From Lunularia cruciata (Eukaryota > Streptophyta > Marchantiopsida > Lunulariales > Lunulariaceae): a stretch of 64,000 nucleotides of DNA. Under the pieces are notes generated by a model. It saw only the letters and a program-made list of their open reading frames with translations. It was not told the DNA's origin and searched no databases. The stretch spans positions 24,867,001-24,931,000 of the forward strand of contig OX419758.1 in the NCBI GenBank assembly GCA_948567375.1, given 5' to 3'. Positions 55,541-64,000 of this stretch are shown here, piece after piece. Each line of letters opens with the position of its first letter. The stretch's first letter is position 1. Both the position numbers and the translations under genes were made by a program.

Positions 55541-56680
55541 TTGGATTTATTTTGTGGGATCAACATTAGACTAGTTGCAGTATTGTAGGCAAGCATATGA
55601 GGTTAGAGGTATTTATATGTGGAGAATGATTATATAGCTAGATGAGTCTCTCTCTATATATAACACACTTGGTGTCCTAAGTTATCACCAATATCAATAG
55701 TTAGAAGTTACTAGAAGACCCTACCATTAGACATTTCTTGCTAGGAATATAGGATTTGGAGAGACATGGTACTATAAAATTGGTGATTTTTGGATAGCCA
55801 TGTCAGAGATATACGCATATTGGCCAAGGATAAGTTTTACAAGATCTTTGTTCTAGTATGTTTTGGGAGATGTAACATATACTATGACATCTCCAAATTC
55901 ATCAAGTAGTTTCTTGATCATATCTTTTATAGAATGTCCCTTTGATGGGTGAATCTTGCACAAGTGATGGCTAGTACACATTACTTAGAATGTTGCTATA
56001 ATGGGTTTCAATGACCAATACACCTTATTTTTGATGTTGGGTGCCATTCTTAGATGGTGAGAGTGATTAAGAGGTCATCTATGGAAGTGGTGAACCTTGT
56101 AGGGAAGCCCATAGTAACTTGTCCTACTCTCATGAGTTTCCCAACTTCCCATGCTTACTAAGAAGGAGGACTTGGACTTATTTGGAACTCACAATTTACA
56201 ATAGTTAGAGTGGAGTCCAATGCCAATGAGAGAGCGGGTAATGGGTTTATATATTGGTATTACCACCATTTCTACATTATTGGAGGCATCCAAGTGTTTG
56301 GTATTAGGTCATGCTATGGGCCTATAAACTATTTGACTTGGATTGTGAGCCTTGGATTTGGTAAGCAACATAGGATGAGTTTTGTGCCTATTGAGATTTC
56401 AAGCACATGCTAGAGGTGATGGATGGAGTGGGCATGGTATTCTTGATACACAACTAGTGACTACAAGGGAGAGTCATCTACTTGGCAAACATCTAGGTGA
56501 GCATGGTCTTCTTGGGATACATCCTTGGTCTACTTAGGATGCAGATCAAGGACATGTGGAGTTTGCAGCTAGAGCAAAGATATTTTTTCACTTGCAGATT
56601 TTAACATTTTGGAGCATGATAGTAGTTCTCCTAATGTCTTGGTGTAGCAACCACTTAGTGCATCTTCCACCTTTACAATA
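55541..56680 (+). pseudogene. DNA methyltransferase remnant of M3
   Basis: Collinear with M2 40,905-42,190. The motif IV bases encoding P-C-Q survive (CCATGTCAGA at 55,797-55,806), but the Trp before them is a TAG. The C-terminal part survives as GYQRAG-like and NYLTWIVSLGFGKQHRM (56,325-56,380). Many stops. It shows the methyltransferase was already at this place in an older member of the family. Confidence 0.75.
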
Positions 56681-56950
56681 GTTATAAAGGAGAAAAAAAT
56701 TGGACCCAAACTTATAGGAAGGGAAAGACTAAGATTTTGGAGTTCTTGAGAAGCTATGCAAGTTGTTTTGCCTTTAGTATGAAGGATTTGGGCTCTTAAG
56801 AGGGACTTGGTATTTGGATTAAGTTGGCTAGTGTTACACCCATATTTTGATTTTCTTATAGATATAGTGACAAGGAAAGAGCCTTGGCGTAGAGCAAAAT
56901 CCAAGGCCATGCTGAGGCTTGCTTAGTGAACATCTTATATGGAGATTATG
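56681..56950 (+). pseudogene. RT start remnant of M3, before the insertion
   Basis: Matches M2 42,230-42,500 (TTTGCCTTTAGTATGAAGGA at 56,768; then TATAGATATAGTGACAAGGA). Broken at 56,950 by the next feature. Confidence 0.7.
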
Positions 56951-58668
56951 TGTGGTATTTTGCTATTTTAAAATTTTTCAAGTTACATGACCTTTTTGCA
57001 TATTTTTGGTTACTTTGGGAAGTCAAAGTGTTGCCATTGGAAGGAGATAGTGACCCAAGAGAGATTCACTTTGGGATGTATATTTGGAGACATTGGATTT
57101 AGTAGAAACCAATCCTTGCCTACTAAGATTTTCAAGTTCTCCAAAGGCCTAGAGTTAATTTGGGAGGATTAGATATAACTTGAAAGTTATAGAGGAAACT
57201 ACAAAGTCCTAAAGCAAGCTTAGAAGAGAGAGATGAGAGTCCAAAGTTTTAGCAGACCTTTCCAAATTTTCACTAACAAGTCCAAAGGCCAAGGAGAACT
57301 CCAAAGTCCTACCAAATCTTCCAAAGTTGTAAAAAAACCACCAAAGGTCTGTAGACCTCTCAAATCAATTGAACAAAGACTTTCAAAGGCACGATAGTAA
57401 AGGAATGGCATAGAAGGTTTGGTGAGGACATTAGGTGCTAGTAGTGGGTGGGTATATAGATGCAAGTAGTGGCCATGCTCAAAGAAATGAAGGGTATTCT
57501 TGAGGTGTTGGGACCACTATTCTAGTCATGCATGGTAGTGGTAGGAGTAACAAGAAGTAAATTCCTTCCAAAGAATTCTAGGAGGTGGTTGACCACTTGT
57601 TGTCATGAGCACAAGATAATATACTATCAAGCACTAAAAACCACTGATCTTCATGCTAGTGGCTCAAGGTTGGAGGCTGTGATGGCCAAATGTGTTAGGG
57701 CAAGGCAAGAGCATAAAGTATAAAACCTTGTGAGTCCAAGTGCCATTCATCCTTGCAAGTAGACAAAGCAAGAGATCAACCTTTGAAGTAGAAGCTAGAA
57801 ATTGAAAACCACTCAATGGAGTTCCAAAGTTTTGCTAGACCTGCCAAACGTCTATTAAAACCTTCAAAGGAATAAGAAGTACTCTAAAGGAAACAAGGAT
57901 GATGTTGGGCAAGTCTTGCAGATTTTAACTTCATATTGGGTGAGAAGGCCATGGTCTTGGGAAGTTGAAGCATTTCTTGAAAGGGTGTGAAACATCAATA
58001 AAGATAGCACTATTTGAAGAAGCAATGGAAGTGTGATCTTGAATGACACCAATTGAATCCATTGAGGTAATTTGAGCAAGCAAGAGAATGGAGGTAAAAT
58101 GCAGTTCATTCTTAAATAGTCAACTAGGACATTTGTAGAATGGGAAGTTTGTAAGCTATTTCAAAGTTGTTTGAGTGTGGAGCATAGTTGCATCAAGGCA
58201 ATCATCATTTTTGAGTGAGAGATTGTGCAGACCATTTAGTCACATAGAGATGGTATATGACATCACTAGGAAAAAAGGAAAGCAAGATAATGCACTTTTC
58301 TTTCAAACCCTTCAAATAATAGAATTCTAATTATATGCAAGACAAGAATTGCTAGAACAATTGCATATGACATTCCTATTTTGGGACTATACCTACTCTT
58401 TCAATTTGCTATGAGAATTGATCAGGCCAAAATTTGAAGTTGGTCATGTTTTAGAGTGAACCTAAATTGCTAGACCATGAAACATTTGTGTCAAGTCCTA
58501 GGGAATGATGCCGGTGAAGATGGAGGCCATACTCTTAATTCTGCCTATACATGAGCAAGGAAGGTTGAATTGCAACTACATTTTTTGTTCAAGAAGGAGA
58601 AGAACCCAAAGAGTTGATTGTTTGTGAAGTTCTATTGGGATTGAGTAAAGAGAAAGACAGTCTTAGCC

Positions 58669-59064
58669 ATGATGAAGCTCTTTCATTTGAAAAACCACTT
58701 ACCTATAATCAACCATGTTCTATTTTTAGAAAATGTGGTTGTTGAGGAAAGACTAGATTGTGCCTACATGTTTCATAATCAAGCCCAACTCATGTACGAT
58801 TCCTTCCATGACCAAAGTACTCATTATTATGTTCAATTTGCAATCCTTTTTTATTTGGGGATGGCATTATTGATTGAGAAGGAACAAGAGGTCTTTGGTT
58901 TACAAAAAATCCTTAACTCTTACTTCTTAAGTAGAGCAAGAGGTGCATCTACCTTGCAAAAAGATGCTGATTTTAGAGAGGCAAAGAGGAAAGTCTTAGA
59001 GAAGGAAGTGCACAAAACCTTGGGGAAAAGAAAGTTAGCTTCACCCAAGATAGAAGTAATGTAA
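58669..59064 (+). pseudogene. Unrecognised ORF within the M3 insertion
   Basis: 131 codons, MMKLFHLKNHLPIINHVLF start and a basic C-terminal third (EAKRKVLEKEVHKTLGKRKL). It is followed by acidic residues after the stop (EVLEDADKLEEP). The basic-then-acidic layout is like the tail of a structural or transposon protein. No family recognised. Confidence 0.35.
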
Positions 59065-59678
59065 ATGCACCTCATGAAGCAACCAAAAAACCTCCCAATT
59101 GAAGTGCTAGAGGATGCTGATAAGCTAGAGGAACCTATAGCGTAGGAGCAATCTTTGTCTTTTGAAGAAAAAGATGAGGATGGACCGACACAATCCAAGC
59201 CTGACACTTAACTTTTGCTCTAAATAAGGAGCCTCTATTAGATATTTTGCTAGGCGATCTAGGCCTTGAAAGTCCATGCAAAATAGACTTTGAACCAGCC
59301 CAAAGATAGAGTATTGAGCTAGACAAGAAACATAGTACTATAAGGGTGAGCTTGATGAGATAGAACAAGAGTTTTGAGAGGCATGTGTTGATGTTTGGGC
59401 ACAATGTGTTTGCATAAGCATAAGTTGTGAAGATGCTTTCTAGAACTATTGTTCTTGTGATCAAGTTTTTCCACAAGATTTACTTGATGTATAATCAAGA
59501 GTGGCTAGACATGACAGATATGGTTGACTTGGTAAGGTGACTATAATCAGCGGTGACTACTTACAAGGTAGAGATACTGGCATTGAAGCAAGAGCTTGAG
59601 AAAGTATGACAACAACTAAATGTAAGACCTTTGGAAGAGTTGAATCTCAAGAGGGAGATCAATCTATTATAGGTTCAG

Positions 59679-59891
59679 TTGGCCATGAAATATAAGGTGA
59701 GTGCAAACAAAAAGAAGCATATCAAAGAGCTAGAGAAGGATGTGGTACACATTTGGAAGGTAAGGATTGATGCACAAAATAGTGAAAATATCTTGGTGGT
59801 AGAGCTTTTGAAGGAATCAATTAGGAAGAAAGTGGAGAGGAAGGCCATAGAAGATCTAAAAGTTCAAGCAAAAGATGATCTCTTAATATAG
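59679..59891 (+). pseudogene. Coiled-coil-like ORF fragment within the M3 insertion
   Basis: 70 codons rich in Lys/Glu with heptad-like Leu/Ile spacing (KHIKELEKDVVHIWKV, then VVELLKESIRKKVERKA). Flanking frames carry similar charged helices, suggesting one long broken coiled-coil protein from about 59,560 to 60,360. Confidence 0.35.
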
Positions 59892-61516
59892 GAAAGATAC
59901 ATATATGCAACTTGCTGAGATGCATAATGAAGTAGAGAGAGCAGCCAGTGAGGTTTGGGAATCAACTCAGACACTGATCTTGCTTGATCTGAAGTTATCA
60001 TTAATATGTTAATAGGACAAAAGCCAACTAAAATGGTAGTTCTAAAGGACCAAGAGTAGCAGTTATTGGGGAGAAACCTTGAGAAGGATAGATTGTGGGA
60101 GACAAGAGAAACTCAAGATGTTGTGTAGGCAAGTGAAAGAAGTGTTAGATGAGTTTGTGGAATTTACTTTGTTAGCATTTGAACTCAAGGAATTGAAGAA
60201 TATTAAGAGTAAGCTGATGAAAGAGAAGGCCAGATGCACAAGAGTGTAAGGAGGTAGTAGTAGATGCAATAGAGCATATAGTTAGGAAGATAGAAGAGTT
60301 GAGGGATAATCTGAAGTTTGAGTTTGCAACCATAACAAAAAAGTTGGATGATATATAATATAGTAAGACCAACCTCCTTGGTTGTTAGAACCCTTCCTTT
60401 TTAGGAGCTTCATAGAGTAGAAATTTGGCAAGGCAGTTGTGCTCATGAAGTTGTTAATTATCAGCCAAAGTGGTTGTCACAATTTTGGAGCAGTTTTTAG
60501 ATTTCAGCGGGTGCAATGTGGTTAGTTTGATGTGTCAATGATATTTAGATTGGAATCCAAAGTGCCCATTTTTCTCAATTGTTGATTTGAATGAATGGAG
60601 TAGCCATGCTCTTTGTCCTTTTTATTAACTTTCTTGAGCACTTGTTGTTTCTATATCTATTTCCTAATGAATCTTTCAATTGTCCTTTTCTTTATGTGTT
60701 TTTGATCCTTGGAGTAGTGAGTGACTATGTAAAGACAATGCCATGACATAATTTAGAAGGTATTGTGGCATTGAAAATATTTAAGATTAGGACTTAGAAA
60801 TATTTCAATGCAAATAGTCTATAATTTTGAGCTGAAACTTGAGACTTTGAAGGAGTTGAGATATCATTGTGTTTGGGACTCCATAAATTCAAAATTGCAC
60901 TTAACATTGATTTGGGGTGCAGAGCTTCAGACTTGTGCTGAAAGCTTTGTAGTTGTAATAGTACTTTGGAGTTTTCAATACCCAAAACTTTGGCATTTCC
61001 AAGGCTTCAAACTTGTTTCCCAAAACTTTGGACTTGCTAGGACTTTGTAGTTTCTATAGGACTTTGGAATTTGATGCAATAATTTGGAGTGGAACTTTGG
61101 ATTTTGTAGAACTTCAAAATGGAGTTTGCATAATTTTGGAGTGAAAGTACATAACTTCTAACTCACTTCTAGAACTTTGTAGTTGATTGTGTGACTTTTG
61201 ATTGAATTCTAGGACTCTTGAATGAGAGTTAGATAGTATGTTAATGCCTCTCATTAAAACACTTTTTTCAAGATCATGTGAGATTTACTTTGGGTGTAAG
61301 TGAGTGATTTATTTTATTATTTCTATGATGCACCTTTTGTGGCGGCATTAACCTCTTCATGAATTGGTTCTTTTCTTGAGAGGTTAAGGATGTGATAATA
61401 ATGAACTACTTTATGATAGTTTTTGTTTGCATCTTGTTATTTTTGACTTTATCCTCATGAGGACAAATGGTTTCTTAATGAAATACTTGAATTTTATAGT
61501 TAATGTGCTATTATAA

Positions 61517-62690
61517 ATATGCTTTAACTACAATGATGCCAACTAAGAAGGATATGCATAACAAATAGACTTATATGTGAAGATACACACCCTATGAACC
61601 AATAGACTAGAGCTGATTGGTATGCTATACATGCAGCAAAGGAGATCTCTGATGCAATTGTGCATGCAAAGATCTCCTCCTTATTAATTTGGACCTTTGA
61701 GCAAGATATCATTAGTTTCCAATTAAAGAGGAGGATAAGGCCAAGAGAGAATTATGTGTTATTGATCCTCATATCAAGGATCTATTGTATTAATGATAGC
61801 TCTTATGGAGAAAAGAATGCTCTTATTGAGTTCCAAAGAATCATAGATACGATTCTAGCTAGACTAGATTTTTCTTGATACTATATTGATGATCTTTTGG
61901 TCCACAATGCCGTCATGGAGGAGCATGAGTGACATTTATTTGAGATGTTTGAGAGATTTAGATCTCATAGACTTAAATTATATCATGGAAAATGAAAATT
62001 CTTCTAAGAGCATGTTGAGTATTTGGGCCACATTATCTATCCTAGGAGACTTTGTATTATGTAGTCCAAGGTAGAAGCTCTTGCACATATTCCTTGACAA
62101 AAAATTGTGAGTAGGATGTGCACATTCCTTGGATTGGTAAAATTTTATTATTGATGTCTTAGAAGATTTAGTGCAATTGCCAAGGCCTTGACAAAGCTAA
62201 CAAAGATTCCACATGAGTGATATTGGGGAAATAAGAAAGGAACAGCTTCTATAAAGCTTAAGAAGAAGTTTAGATCCTTCCTCATCTTCAAGAGATTGAT
62301 CAAAGGATAGCCATTCTAGGTTCATACTAATTGAGTATGTTAGGATTTGGAGCAATGCTCACCTAACAAGATGATGAGTGGAAGGAGTTTGTGGTGGTCT
62401 ATGTTAGTTGCTCCAAAAATTTAATGGAGGCCAAGTACAATTCCTATGAGGGAGAGTGCTTGGGAGTAGTATGAGAAATAACATATTTCTAATGTTACTT
62501 GCTTGGGGACCCCTTCACTCTCATCATTGATCATCAACCGTTGAAGTGGTTAGTGGAGTCCAAAGCTTTCAAGGAAGTTTGCATAATGGGCTCCAATTTT
62601 ACAAGAGTATGATTTTATGGTTGTTCACAGCTCTAGAGTGGTGAACTTTGATGCATATAGGTTGAATAAAAACACCATGTACTAGCCAAC
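61517..62690 (+). pseudogene. RT and RNase H remnant of M3
   Basis: Resumes at ACAATGATGCCAACTAAGAA, the homologue of M2 42,512. YIDD-like YYIDDLLVHN at 61,880-61,910; RNase H FTLIIDHQPLKWLVES near 62,515-62,562. The TGA found in M2 at 42,684 is also present here (61,700). Numerous further stops. Confidence 0.75.
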
Positions 62691-63893
62691 ACGATTAGAC
62701 AAGTGCAAATTATCATGATGAGATAGATGAGGAGATGGTACTAGGTTGGCATGCATTTATCTTTTGTGTATGTTGATTGGAGCTTTGGTGGTATCTTTAT
62801 CAATATAGACAAGAGGAGTTGTTGAGGTCTTAGGTCCAAAGTGTGGAGATTTTGGTATTGGTTAGCAAGATATTTATTATTATTTCTTGGTGATGGACTA
62901 TCTTTGCATTGGGATTCTAAATGGCATAATTAGTACCAAAGAGAGAGATTATGTCCTTTAGCAAGCCAAGCAATTTAGATTGGAAGGCATATATATTATT
63001 TCTATATGAGAAGATGGTACGGTGCTGGTATATATATCCGATAGTTGGTACATCATGCTCAAAGTTGGTACATCATGATCACATGCCCATAGTCCCATAG
63101 GGTGCGATTACTATCCCATAGTTGGTACATGATGCTCACAAGAAATTAGGACATTATGGAGTGAAGCAAACATATGGCTTACTCTAAAATCATTATTGGT
63201 ATCATTATTAGTGTGATATGCAATAGCTAGTTGCCAGATATATGGTTTGTGACCAAGTAAGAACATCATTCAATGCTTCCATGCCATTATTATACCCACT
63301 ACCTATCATGAGATTGAGGTGGATTGTTTTGGACCTTTGCTATTAATTGTGAGACATCATCAGTATTTGTTTGTTGTGGTGGAACACTTCTCCAAGTAAA
63401 TTAAGTTGGTGGTACTTCTTGACAACTCCAATAAAGGGACAACTTATTTGTTCTTAGATCAAGTTCTTAGTCATTTTGGTGCATCAGCCAAGGTCTTGAT
63501 TGATCAAGGTATAGAGTTCATGGGAAAGATTTATGTCTTGTGTGACAAGGTCTTCATTGATCACCATACTACATTTCAAGATCAAATAGTTTGGTAGATG
63601 GTTTGGTAGAGAGATTTGTTCAAAAAATGAAAAGAAGATTGCATAAGTATAGTTTGCAAAGTGGTCATTGTGGAGATTGGGATCTTCAGTTATCTTGGTT
63701 GTCTATGGTTTATTAGTTTAGCAAGCAAGCTTCCTTAGCATCCTTCTCTCCCTACTTCTTACTTGATGGACAACATCCAAGTTTACTTATAGCCATTTAT
63801 CATAATGTTATTATAGTTTTGGACTTGGATGATCCAAATGTATTGGTGAGCACATGTCCTCAATGGGTAAAGATCTTTTGGAGAGTGATGCCA
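62691..63893 (+). pseudogene. integrase remnant of M3 (PHD region lost)
   Basis: Collinear with M2 43,690-44,850: CMVCD-like region near 63,245, then LDQVLSHFGASAKVLIDQGI (63,450-63,510). The codon matching M2's TGA at 44,523 is CAA here. The copy breaks off at 63,893, before the PHD-finger part. A short duplicated stretch (GTTGGTACAT-CATG) occurs near 63,046-63,132. Confidence 0.75.
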
Positions 63894-64000
63894 ATTAGAA
63901 GCATCAAAATCAACCACACGGGATAGGTTGGCAGAATTGAAACAGATTGGCTCTACAAGAAGTTACATCATGCAATTCTAGAACACCATCATGCAAACTC
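63894..64000 (+). pseudogene. Chromovirus gag fragment at window end
   Basis: 63,896-63,917 is identical to 13,319-13,340 (antisense RNase H of the inverted chromovirus). From about 63,920 the sequence matches chromovirus gag near 10,425-10,500 (GATAGGTTGGCAGAATTGAA, then GAACACCATCATGCAAAC). Another element of that family therefore begins or abuts here; the rest is outside the window. Confidence 0.6.

Larger units (their letters stand above)
56951..61516. mobile_element. 4.6-kb unclassified insertion in M3
   Basis: M3's RT reading stops at 56,950 and resumes at 61,517. Flanks TTATG and ATATG match at four of five bases. The insert begins TGTGGTATTTTG but does not end in a clear CA, and no direct LTRs were found. 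A short inverted match links about 57,195-57,220 (GAAACTACAAAGTCCTAAAGCAAG) to about 61,034-61,056. Coding traces are on the plus strand at 58,669-59,064 and 59,679-59,891. No catalytic motif was seen. Could be a non-autonomous or very decayed element. Confidence 0.6.
52400..63893 (+). mobile_element. Methyltransferase-bearing Ty3/gypsy-type element, copy M3 (old relict)
   Basis: Collinear with M2 from within its LTR-like leader (M3 about 52,400-53,110 against M2 36,440-37,030) through gag, protease, methyltransferase, RT, RNase H and integrase, ending at 63,893 before the PHD finger. Heavily diverged: stops every few dozen codons, many small gaps, and A/T enrichment relative to M2. It carries a psaB-derived insertion at 53,652 and a 4.6-kb insertion at 56,951. 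Its presence shows the methyltransferase-protease-RT arrangement is old in this genome. Confidence 0.85.

Noticed and set aside
1-64000. tRNA, rRNA or CRISPR features
   Set aside because: No cloverleaf-like box A/box B pair, rRNA-like block or regularly spaced direct repeats with unique spacers was noticed by eye; the tandem repeats found have no spacers. A tRNAscan run would be decisive for tRNAs.

Overview
This is plant nuclear DNA, most likely from a large, repeat-rich genome such as a gymnosperm's; the species cannot be named from the sequence. Grounds: one intron-containing plant class II small heat-shock protein gene, a short chloroplast psaB-derived fragment, chromodomain Ty3 retrotransposons, and deep nesting of old, stop-riddled elements. 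One host gene is recognisable (49,553-50,336, +). Almost everything else is retrotransposon.

Layout. (1) 1-4,773 (-): 5' half of a Ty3/gypsy-type element, copy M1, cut by the window edge inside a DNA-methyltransferase domain. (2) 4,774-6,214: AT-rich, no gene. (3) 6,220-29,057: a Russian doll of chromodomain Ty3 elements. The outer element (LTRs 6,220-7,468 and 28,547-29,057) is bounded by a perfect 5-bp duplication ATGTT. A relative (9,423-25,089) is inserted in it, and that one is broken by an inverted relative (10,970-16,412), by copies of an unrelated ~0.75-kb LTR family, and by a 4.2-kb non-autonomous element (17,492-21,697). (4) 29,063-34,880: unclassified decayed repeats, another solo LTR, and AT-rich DNA. 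(5) 34,885 to about 48,170 (+): an R2-like non-LTR retrotransposon (C2H2 finger, reverse transcriptase, CCHC knuckle, restriction-like endonuclease), split by (6) 36,160-45,673 (+): a near full-length copy, M2, of the methyltransferase-bearing Ty3 element. (7) 48,170-52,350: the heat-shock gene with heat-shock elements and TATA box, followed by local tandem repeats. (8) about 52,400-63,893 (+): a much older copy, M3, holding a 4.6-kb insertion and a 96-bp psaB fragment; a scrap of chromodomain-element gag follows.

The main discovery candidate is the M family. Its polyprotein reads gag (two zinc knuckles) - aspartic protease - complete Dnmt3-like cytosine-5 DNA methyltransferase - reverse transcriptase - RNase H - DDE integrase - PHD finger. 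An element carrying both a DNA-methylation writer and a putative histone-tail reader could act on its own chromatin or that of its target. Three copies of different age sit in this window, so the methyltransferase is part of the family and not a one-off capture. All copies here are mutated, and many stops are of the kind expected from deamination of methylated cytosines. A second theme is heat: the chromodomain LTRs carry heat-shock-element-like arrays upstream of TATA boxes, as does the host heat-shock gene.
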